DNA of 10,800 nt from NCBI GenBank assembly GCA_902795675.1, contig CADBLZ010000096.1:1-10800 (forward strand), read 5' to 3'. This document shows, piece by piece, positions 6,297 through 10,800 of the stretch (positions are counted from its first letter, which is position 1; each line of letters starts with the position of its first letter). Under the pieces are notes generated by a model, which was not told the origin of the DNA, did not search any database, and worked only from the letters and a program-made list of their open reading frames with translations. The stretch is from an uncultured Erysipelotrichaceae bacterium (lineage in GTDB: Bacteria; Bacillota_I; Bacilli_A; RF39; UBA660). Both the position numbers and the translations under genes were made by a program.

Positions 6297-6440
6297 ATGG
6301 AATACAATTTAACAAGAGAAGAACTTAACACTATTGATGGTGGAGCTAGTTGGTTCTGGACTATCATTGGCGGTGCTGTTACATTCGCTTTAGGATTCAT
6401 TAATGGATACACACATCCAGGAACATGCAAGGTTAGATAG
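6297..6440 (+). CDS. Double-glycine leader peptide 1, candidate class IIb bacteriocin subunit
   Basis: A 47-codon ORF begins at ATG 6297. Residues 1-16 (MEYNLTREELNTIDGG) are a textbook double-glycine leader with the EL-x-x-I-x-GG pattern recognised by C39 exporters. The predicted mature peptide has 31 residues (17-47). It begins ASWFWTIIGGAV, has a hydrophobic glycine-rich core with GxxxG as GFING (33-37), and ends in a short polar tail HPGTCKVR. It has no acidic residue, net charge about +2, and a single cysteine (44). This fits the lactobin/cerein-like two-peptide bacteriocin style. AAAGGA at 6281-6286 is a slightly distant ribosome binding site. It lies 7 nt after the accessory gene and 11 nt before the second peptide gene. 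No lanthipeptide or other modifying enzyme is present. A signalling pheromone is the main alternative. Confidence 0.82.
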   Translation: MEYNLTREELNTIDGGASWFWTIIGGAVTFALGFINGYTHPGTCKVR

Positions 6441-6451
6441 GAGGAAACATC

Positions 6452-6604
6452 ATGACAAGAGAAGAATTATACGAAGTAAATGGTGGTGCAATAACTGCAT
6501 CATTACTAAATGCTGTGGCTAGAGTAGGTAGCTTTATTTATAACATCGGCGTATCATGTGGTAAAACAGTTTACAATCTAATCCATGGCAGAAAATGTTT
6601 TTAA
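6452..6604 (+). CDS. Double-glycine leader peptide 2, candidate class IIb bacteriocin subunit
   Basis: A 50-codon ORF starts at ATG 6452, preceded by the strongest ribosome binding site in the cassette, GGAGGA (from 6439, overlapping the stop of peptide 1). The leader is very short: MTREELYEVNGG, 12 residues, and shares TREEL with the leader of peptide 1. The predicted mature peptide has 38 residues (13-50), starting AITASLLNAVARVG. It contains GxxxG as GVSCG (33-37) and ends in a basic tail GRKCF. It has no acidic residue, net charge about +4, and two cysteines (36, 49) that might form a disulfide. The two mature peptides are unrelated in sequence but alike in size, charge and GxxxG content, as expected of the two halves of one bacteriocin. 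It is the last gene before the terminator at 6611. Confidence 0.82.
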   Translation: MTREELYEVNGGAITASLLNAVARVGSFIYNIGVSCGKTVYNLIHGRKCF

Positions 6605-6610
6605 AATAAA

Positions 6611-6633
6611 AAAGAGACTTTTAAGTCTCTTTT
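6611..6633. terminator. Bidirectional terminator between the peptide genes and the minus-strand gene
   Basis: AAAGAGACTT (6611-6620) and AAGTCTCTTT (6623-6632) form a long perfect inverted repeat with a minimal loop. T residues follow on the plus strand (to 6633) and a run of A precedes it (from 6605), so the structure should work in both directions and serve both convergent genes. Confidence 0.82.
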
Positions 6634-6634
6634 A

Positions 6635-7171
6635 TTATTTCAATTCTAATCTCTTATAATCAACATCTTTAGTAATAATACCAAACTTATCAGTAGTTTG
6701 ATATGTAGCTAAGTCTTCACCAGGTTGTAATAAAACTATTTGATTCATATAGAATGTTGAAAGATTAATAAGTTCATTAAATCTTCTAACGTCATCATAT
6801 GATAATGAACCTGCATTATAGAATATGTATTGTACATTCTTTCTTAACTTTCTTAATGCATTTACTGCTAAAGAATAATTAGATCTTCCGTTAAAGGTAT
6901 ATCTAACAGGAGAATTAACAACTTCTAATGCTTTATTTAATAATTCTTCAACACTTGTCTTAGACATATCTAATACAACATTATGTTTAAATCTATCCCC
7001 GATATCACTCATTTTATAATATTCATAATTAGTAATTTCAGATATCATTGGAACTCTTCTAATAATTCCATTTACATCTTGAACATTACTTATAATATAA
7101 TTACTTGTTGGAGTAGTAATACTTGGAAATCTAATTAAATCTGATAATTCGTTTTCGTTAATTGATGTCAT
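6635..7171 (-). CDS. Soluble protein of unknown function
   Basis: I do not recognise this 178-residue protein. The start at 7171 is chosen because AGGTGA (7182-7177) lies six bases before that ATG and an extended -10 box sits at 7198-7190; a longer open frame upstream has no such signals and would cross the rpsU promoter. The product has no membrane segment, no signal peptide and no cysteine. The N-terminal third is rich in Ser, Thr, Asn and Ile (IRFPSITTPTSNYIISNV). A central helix-rich part follows (SVEELLNKALEVV, 73-85; YSLAVNALRKLRKNVQYIFYNAG, 99-121), then short strands (FYMNQIVLLQPGED). The LRKLRKNVQYIFYNAG block suggests an alpha/beta fold, but no motif identifies a family. It converges on the bacteriocin-like cassette and is divergent from rpsU. 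Its own promoter and cytoplasmic character argue against it being the immunity protein. Confidence 0.72.
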   Translation of the reverse strand: MTSINENELSDLIRFPSITTPTSNYIISNVQDVNGIIRRVPMISEITNYEYYKMSDIGDRFKHNVVLDMSKTSVEELLNKALEVVNSPVRYTFNGRSNYSLAVNALRKLRKNVQYIFYNAGSLSYDDVRRFNELINLSTFYMNQIVLLQPGEDLATYQTTDKFGIITKDVDYKRLELK

Positions 7172-7189
7172 AAAAATCACCTGCGGTTT

Positions 7190-7198
7190 ATTATAACA
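7190..7198 (-). promoter_or_regulatory. Extended -10 promoter of the unknown minus-strand gene
   Basis: On the minus strand TGTTATAAT (7198-7190) is a perfect extended -10 box. Transcription should start near 7183, next to the AGGTGA ribosome binding site (7182-7177), so the leader would be about 12 nt. The -35 position (7218-7213, CTTTTA) is poor. Confidence 0.6.
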
Positions 7199-7271
7199 TA
7201 AAATCGCGAAAGTAAAAGTTTTAATAAACATTGTTTTATCAAAAATAACGCCTTTTTTCCGAGAAAAAACC

Positions 7272-7300
7272 TTGCCTATACTGATTTCAAGTGCTATAAT
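7272..7300 (+). promoter_or_regulatory. Promoter of rpsU
   Basis: TTGCCT (7272-7277) and TATAAT (7295-7300) are 17 nt apart, and the -10 is also extended (TGC before it). This is the most complete promoter in the window, as befits a ribosomal protein gene. The spacer between the divergent starts (7172-7332) also holds the AT-rich inverted repeat TTTTTTC-CGA-GAAAAAA at 7253-7269, just upstream of the -35 box. Confidence 0.75.
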
Positions 7301-7332
7301 CAATGTTAGTGGAAACGAAGGGAGGGATAAAA

Positions 7333-7530
7333 GTGACAAAAGTTGTAGTACAAAACGGTAACATTGACAACGCACTAAAGAAATTCAAAATCAAAGTTGC
7401 TAAAAGTGGTGTCCCTCAAGAACTTAAAAAGAAAAAATGCTATGAAAAACCTGGCGTTAGAAAAAGAGAAGAACGTAAGGAAATGATTAAAAACGCTCGT
7501 AAGAGAAATAAGAGAAGTAATAGATATTAA
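7333..7530 (+). CDS. rpsU: 30S ribosomal protein S21
   Basis: This 65-residue, strongly basic protein binds the small ribosomal subunit near the 3' end of 16S rRNA and helps initiation. The family pattern is clear: VVVQNGNIDNALKKFK at the N-terminus, SGVPQELKKKKCYEKPGVRKREE in the middle, and a lysine- and arginine-rich tail. The start is GTG 7333, preceded six bases away by GGGAGGG (7320-7326); an ATG at 7303 in the same frame would lie in the untranslated leader and add ten residues unlike the family. It is followed 17 nt later by yqeY, the usual partner in Firmicutes. Confidence 0.96.
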   Translation: MTKVVVQNGNIDNALKKFKIKVAKSGVPQELKKKKCYEKPGVRKREERKEMIKNARKRNKRSNRY

Positions 7531-7547
7531 TTCTTAAGGAGAGTAAA

Positions 7548-7991
7548 ATGACATTATTAGAGCAAATTACAGCTGATATGACTAGTGCCATGAAATCTCA
7601 AGATAAATTTACTTTATCTGTTCTAAGAATGCTAAAGAGTGCACTTCAAATGGAAAAGATAAGTAAAATGCATGACTTAAATGATGATGAAGTAATTGCT
7701 GTTGTTAAAAGACAAGTTAAACAACGTAAAGATTCAATTACTGAATATGAAAAGTTTAATAAAACTGAAGAAGTTGAAAACTTAAATAAAGAAATCGAAG
7801 TTATGTCTAAATATTTACCAGCTGAATTAAGTGAAGAAGAATTATCAAAGATGATTGATGAAGCAGTTAATGAAGTTAAACCTGAATCTGTTAAAGATAT
7901 GGGTAAGGTAATGAAATATGTTACTGAAAAAGCTGGTAATCGTGCAGATATGGGCACAGTAAGCAAAATGGTTAAAGAAAGATTAAGTTAA
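7548..7991 (+). CDS. yqeY: GatB/YqeY domain protein
   Basis: The 147-residue protein belongs to the YqeY family, which shares its helical domain with the tail of the GatB subunit of tRNA amidotransferase; its own role in the cell is not settled. Family signs are LLEQITADMTSAMKSQDKFTLSVLRMLKSAL at the start, the KRQVKQRKDSITEY helix (54-67), EIEVMSKYLPAELSEEEL (82-99), and KDMGKVMKYV (116-125), the conserved block before the small C-terminal subdomain. Length matches the family. AAGGAGA (7536-7542) sets the ATG. It shares the rpsU transcript (17-nt gap) and ends with a terminator, so rpsU-yqeY is a two-gene unit. Confidence 0.95.
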   Translation: MTLLEQITADMTSAMKSQDKFTLSVLRMLKSALQMEKISKMHDLNDDEVIAVVKRQVKQRKDSITEYEKFNKTEEVENLNKEIEVMSKYLPAELSEEELSKMIDEAVNEVKPESVKDMGKVMKYVTEKAGNRADMGTVSKMVKERLS

Positions 7992-8005
7992 TTAATCTTT
8001 TTTTT
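7978..8005 (+). terminator. Intrinsic terminator overlapping the end of yqeY
   Basis: AAAGATTAA (7978-7986) pairs perfectly with TTAATCTTT (7992-8000) around GTTAA, followed by T to 8005. The stop codon TAA (7989-7991) sits in the loop. Confidence 0.85.
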
Positions 8006-8012
8006 GTTGCAC

Positions 8013-8041
8013 TTGTTAATAAATCAAAATAATAGTAAAAT
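8013..8041 (+). promoter_or_regulatory. Possible promoter of the vanZ-like/ybeY/dgkA/era unit
   Basis: TTGTTA (8013-8018) and TAAAAT (8036-8041) are 17 nt apart. An alternative -10, GATAAT (8052-8057), lies at the short distance from the start codon seen for other genes here but has no -35 partner. A promoter is needed in this stretch because a terminator precedes it. Confidence 0.42.
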
Positions 8042-8073
8042 AGTGTTGTACGATAATAAAGGAAGTGAAGCAT

Positions 8074-8697
8074 GTGGAATATTTTAGTTTACTATTTTCA
8101 ACATTCTATAATACATTAGAAAAAATATGGCCAATGCTATTATTATTCTTTGCCGTTGTAACAATTTTAAGAATATCTAATATAATAATGAATCATGAAC
8201 ATACAGTATTCTATAAAGAATTCTATAATATTGTTTTCTTATTCTATTTATTATCTTTATATTACTTATTACTAGGTACAGAAAATGGTGCAAGTACAGG
8301 TTTAAACCTAATCCCGTTTAGAGAAATAACAAGATTTGATTTTGGATCTAAGATGTTTATTTATAACACTGTTGGTAATATAATCCTTTTTATGCCATTT
8401 GGTTACTTTGCTTCGTCATTTACTCACAACAAAAAAATATTACCAATTAGTATCATTACAATTTTAATAAGTTTGACAGCAGAACTAATTCAGTATAAAA
8501 TAGGTCGTGCATTCGATATAGATGACATACTATTAAATTATATAGGATCTATCTTAGGTTTCTTAGTATATGATTTAATAATTGTTATCAAAGATCATCT
8601 ACCGAATATCATAAGAAAAGATTGGTTTTATAATTTAATAGCTTGCGCTGTACTTATTGGTATTGCGTACATAGTAGCAATAGGGATGAAGGTTTAA
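8074..8697 (+). CDS. VanZ-like membrane protein
   Basis: The product has 207 residues from GTG 8074. An in-frame GTG at 8065 directly abuts AAGGAAG and is too close to use it, so the later GTG with about 10 nt spacing is preferred; the difference is three residues. There are five to six membrane segments. VanZ-family marks are NLIPF (78-82), GNIILFMPFGY (101-111), the helix ending AELIQ (136-140), and GRAFDIDDILLNYIGSILG (144-162), where the D-x-DD motif is the family's most conserved part. The founding member gives low-level teicoplanin resistance by an unknown route; members in ordinary chromosomes have no settled function and this is not evidence of resistance. The stop overlaps the start of ybeY by one base (TAATG). 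Confidence 0.88.
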   Translation: MEYFSLLFSTFYNTLEKIWPMLLLFFAVVTILRISNIIMNHEHTVFYKEFYNIVFLFYLLSLYYLLLGTENGASTGLNLIPFREITRFDFGSKMFIYNTVGNIILFMPFGYFASSFTHNKKILPISIITILISLTAELIQYKIGRAFDIDDILLNYIGSILGFLVYDLIIVIKDHLPNIIRKDWFYNLIACAVLIGIAYIVAIGMKV

Positions 8698-9137
8698 TGA
8701 ATAATTACGAAATAACAGATAATGACTTATACAAAGACTATGATTACTTATATAGTGTAATAGATCGCACACTAGAACATGAAAAAGTAGAAAATGCTAT
8801 CTTCTCAATAATCTTTGTAACTAATGAAGAAATTCATGAAATTAATAAAGAATATAGAGGTATTGATCGTGTAACTGATGTTATATCATTTGCTTTAGAA
8901 GATAGTGTAGATAAAAACTATAATGGTATTCGTGTTCTAGGGGATATCTATATATGTATTCCTAGAATGAAAGAACAAGCTAATGAGTACGGTCATAGCG
9001 AAAAGAGAGAATTATCATTTTTAACAGTACATGGTTTATTACATTTACTTGGTTATGATCATATGGAACATGATGATGAAGTAAAAATGTTTAGTTTACA
9101 GGAGGAAATATTAAATGAAGAAAATATCAAGAGATGA
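8697..9137 (+). CDS. ybeY: Endoribonuclease YbeY (16S rRNA maturation)
   Basis: The 146-residue protein is a zinc-dependent endoribonuclease needed for 16S rRNA 3'-end processing and ribosome quality control. The metal-binding motif H-x3-H-x5-H is intact as HGLLHLLGYDH (His112, His116, His122), followed by HDDEVKMF. The conserved RVTDVISF (58-65) and LGDIYIC (81-87) are also present, and length is typical. ATG 8697 overlaps the stop of the VanZ-like gene by one base, with GAAGG (8688-8692) just upstream; an earlier in-frame ATG at 8643 would add residues unlike the family. The gene ends in TGA, the only in-frame TGA I noticed in the window, inside the first codons of dgkA (23-nt overlap). Confidence 0.96.
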   Translation: MNNYEITDNDLYKDYDYLYSVIDRTLEHEKVENAIFSIIFVTNEEIHEINKEYRGIDRVTDVISFALEDSVDKNYNGIRVLGDIYICIPRMKEQANEYGHSEKRELSFLTVHGLLHLLGYDHMEHDDEVKMFSLQEEILNEENIKR

Positions 9138-9519
9138 AATTAAAAAAAGAGGATTAAGAAGATGCTTGAATAGTTTTAAATATAGTGTTCAAGGTTTAAC
9201 ATATGCATATAAATATGAACAAAGTATGTTCATTCATGCAATGTTTACTTTAGTAGCTTTCATATTAAATATCTTCTTAAAAGTATCAAGCACAGAATGG
9301 TTAATTACACTATTATGTTTAGGTGTAGTATTATCTATTGAATTAATCAATACTGCTATTGAAGCTGTAGTTGATTTAGTTACATTAGAAATTCATCCAT
9401 TAGCTAAAATAGCTAAAGACTGTGGTAGTGCTGCTACATTTGTTGTAACTATGTTAGGAATAGTTATCTGTATCATCATTTACTTCCCATATTTCCTTAA
9501 ACTATTTGGTATTGCTTAA
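9115..9519 (+). CDS. dgkA: Diacylglycerol/undecaprenol kinase
   Basis: The 134-residue protein is a small integral membrane kinase. Gram-positive DgkA enzymes phosphorylate undecaprenol, feeding the lipid carrier for wall polymers. The active-site block is complete: Glu36 after the first amphipathic part (AYKYEQSMFIHA), then ELINTAIEAVVDLV (76-89; Glu76, Asn79, Glu83, Asp87) and HPLAKIAKDCGSAATF (94-109). Three membrane helices are seen at about 41-56, 62-88 and 104-126. AGGAGG (9100-9105) lies inside ybeY and gives strong coupling; the two genes overlap by 23 nt. The cdd gene that often follows in Bacilli is absent and era follows directly with a one-base overlap. Confidence 0.95.
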   Translation: MKKISRDEIKKRGLRRCLNSFKYSVQGLTYAYKYEQSMFIHAMFTLVAFILNIFLKVSSTEWLITLLCLGVVLSIELINTAIEAVVDLVTLEIHPLAKIAKDCGSAATFVVTMLGIVICIIIYFPYFLKLFGIA

Positions 9520-10409
9520 TGAAGAGTGGATTTGTATCTTTAATTGGTCGTCCTAACGTTGGTAAATCAACTTTATTAAATGCTATTATTAATCAAAAAA
9601 TAGCTATTACATCAGATAAACCTCAAACTACACGAAATGTTATTCAAGGTATTTATACTGATGATGAATATCAAATTGTTTTTATTGATACTCCTGGTAT
9701 TCATAAACCAATTAATAAACTAGGTAAAGTATTAAATAAAGAGGCTCAAGCTGAAACTAAAGATGTTGACGCTATCTTATTCCTAGTTGATGGTTCAACA
9801 GGCTTAGGTGAAGGTGATAAAAGAATCATCTCAACATTTACATCTGATCAACCTGTTTTCCTAGTAATTAATAAAATAGATAAAATTACCAAAGACCAAT
9901 TATTAAAAGTAATAACTGATTATAAAGACTTATTTGATTTTGCTGAAATAATTCCAATTAGTGCAGCAGGAAAGAATAATATTGATGAATTAATAAATAC
10001 TGTTAAAAAATATATTACAGAAGTAGGAATGTATTTCTCACCAGATGAAATAACATCATCTAGTATGTCATTCTTAGCAAGTGAATTTGTAAGAGAAAAA
10101 TTATTCAGATTAACAGAAGAAGAAATACCTCATACTATAACTTGTGTAACTACTAAATTTGAAGAAAAGAAAGACCTTATCGAAATAAACGTTGATATTA
10201 TAGTTGATCGTGATAATATCAAAAAGATTATCATTGGTAAACAAGGTAGTTTATTAAAAACAGTAGGTATTCAAGCTCGTCATGATATAGAAATGTTAAC
10301 TGGTAAAAAAGTATACTTAGAACTATATGTTAAAACAGTTAAGAATTGGCGTGATAAAGAAAAATACTTACATGAATTAGGTTTCAATGAAAAAGATTTA
10401 TTTATTTAA
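9519..10409 (+). CDS. era: GTPase Era
   Basis: The 296-residue protein is the essential GTPase that binds the 3' end of 16S rRNA and helps assemble the 30S subunit. G1 is GRPNVGKS (10-17), the switch region KPQTTRN (34-40), G3 DTPGIHKP (57-64), G4 NKID (118-121) and G5 SAA (148-150). The C-terminal KH domain carries IIIGKQGSLLKTVGIQAR (237-254) and the family ending VKNWRDKEKYLHELGF. Length is typical. ATG 9519 overlaps the dgkA stop (TAATG) and has no clear Shine-Dalgarno of its own, so translation probably depends on coupling to dgkA. It functions with YbeY, encoded two genes upstream, in rRNA maturation. Confidence 0.98.
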   Translation: MKSGFVSLIGRPNVGKSTLLNAIINQKIAITSDKPQTTRNVIQGIYTDDEYQIVFIDTPGIHKPINKLGKVLNKEAQAETKDVDAILFLVDGSTGLGEGDKRIISTFTSDQPVFLVINKIDKITKDQLLKVITDYKDLFDFAEIIPISAAGKNNIDELINTVKKYITEVGMYFSPDEITSSSMSFLASEFVREKLFRLTEEEIPHTITCVTTKFEEKKDLIEINVDIIVDRDNIKKIIIGKQGSLLKTVGIQARHDIEMLTGKKVYLELYVKTVKNWRDKEKYLHELGFNEKDLFI

Positions 10410-10419
10410 ATCTTTTTTT
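10391..10419 (+). terminator. Intrinsic terminator overlapping the end of era
   Basis: AAAAGATTTA (10391-10400) pairs perfectly with TAAATCTTTT (10407-10416) around TTTATT, followed by T residues to 10419. The era stop codon TAA (10407-10409) begins the 3' arm. It is weak in GC content but has the right form. Confidence 0.7.
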
Positions 10420-10446
10420 ATTGTAATATATTTATAGGTGTTACTT

Positions 10447-10800
10447 ATGGAAAAGAAAATAGAAGGATTCGTATTAACTGAAGTGCCTTATGGTGATCAC
10501 TCTAAGATAATAAATATCTTAACACCTGATCTAGGACTTGTAGGTATTATTGCTCAAGGTGTTAAAAGCTTAAAAAGTACCTTAAGAACAAAAGCGTGTA
10601 AATATACATATGGAATGTTTTATATTGATTATAGAGAAGGTAAGCTATCATACTTAAAAGATATCGATGTTATTGATCCATTAAATAACATCAGAGAAGA
10701 TATTGAATTAAACAGTTATATGTCTTATATAACTGATTTAACATATCAAGTAATAAAACAAAATGATGATCCCGAAATATATAACATATATAAAAATATC
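10447..10800 (+). CDS. recO: DNA repair protein RecO, N-terminal part (cut by window end)
   Basis: The 118 codons visible run open to the window edge. RecO works with RecR and RecF to load RecA onto single-stranded DNA covered by SSB. The start EGFVLTEVPYGDHSKIINILTPDLGLVGIIAQGVKS (6-41) matches the conserved OB-fold N-terminus of RecO (EGIVL, YGE-x-DKI, LT-x-x-G, A-x-G). The following FYIDYREGKLSYLKDIDVID (58-77) also fits. ATG 10447 is preceded by AGGTG (10436-10440). The era-recO order is the usual one in Firmicutes, although here a terminator separates them. A possible weak -10 (TAATAT, 10424-10429) lies between. Confidence 0.93.
   Translation, partial: MEKKIEGFVLTEVPYGDHSKIINILTPDLGLVGIIAQGVKSLKSTLRTKACKYTYGMFYIDYREGKLSYLKDIDVIDPLNNIREDIELNSYMSYITDLTYQVIKQNDDPEIYNIYKNI

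Noticed and set aside
6290..6325. ATG at 6290 as the start of the first peptide gene
   Set aside because: It is in a different frame and reaches a stop after about a dozen codons; ATG 6297 gives the GG-leader peptide.
6297..6604. Lanthipeptide or other modified peptide system, because of the cysteines
   Set aside because: No LanB, LanC, LanM, radical-SAM or cyclodehydratase gene is present, and the mature peptides are not enriched in Ser/Thr/Cys patterns typical of such products.
7172..7375. A longer minus-strand reading frame extending the unknown gene to 7375
   Set aside because: It would run across the rpsU promoter and start region, has no ribosome binding site, and the internal ATG at 7171 has both AGGTGA and an extended -10 box.
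9135..9137. TGA as tryptophan (mycoplasma code)
   Set aside because: Every tryptophan seen is TGG and the only in-frame TGA is at the expected end of ybeY. Reading through would add just two codons before TAA, so this site alone does not decide, but nothing supports recoding.

Overview
The window comes from a very AT-rich, compact Firmicutes-like genome. The gene content and order (rpsU-yqeY, then ybeY-dgkA-era-recO) match the Bacilli chromosome, and the membrane-protein style and low GC suggest a Mollicutes-related or RF39-type lineage; that placement is inference. All tryptophans in the genes I read are TGG and the only in-frame TGA is the stop of ybeY, so nothing points to the mycoplasma genetic code. 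AUA and AGA codons are abundant, and the window carries a CAT tRNA that is probably the AUA reader as well as an AGA-reading tRNA-Arg(TCT).

Layout. 1-215: tRNA-Ile2/Met(CAT), tRNA-Leu(TAG) and a terminator. 216-3040: forward genes for thioredoxin, a polytopic O-antigen-ligase-like membrane protein, a membrane-anchored thioredoxin-like protein with no cysteine, and ribosome recycling factor; the first two end at their own terminators, while the third has none and probably reads into frr. 3050-3213: tRNA-Arg(TCT) on the minus strand with its own promoter and terminator. 3214-3775: a monocistronic small membrane protein with a VirB2/TrbC-pilin-like layout. 3776-6633: an accessory cassette of a C39-peptidase ABC exporter, a small membrane-anchored accessory protein, and two tiny tandem ORFs with double-glycine leaders. 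6611-7198: a minus-strand gene of unknown function that converges on the cassette and shares its terminator. 7253-10800: housekeeping genes rpsU, yqeY, vanZ-like, ybeY, dgkA, era and the 5' part of recO.

The most interesting element is the cassette. The exporter should cut the leaders after Gly-Gly and export two small, cationic, glycine-rich peptides. Each mature peptide carries a GxxxG motif, the signature of two-peptide (class IIb) bacteriocins. No recognisable immunity gene accompanies them. The exporter's ribosome binding site may be masked by a hairpin.

Two architectural habits recur. Promoters are often extended -10 boxes (TGnTATAAT), and for several genes the Shine-Dalgarno lies at or near the predicted mRNA 5' end. 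Intrinsic terminators are frequently built from the last codons of the gene, with the stop codon inside the hairpin.
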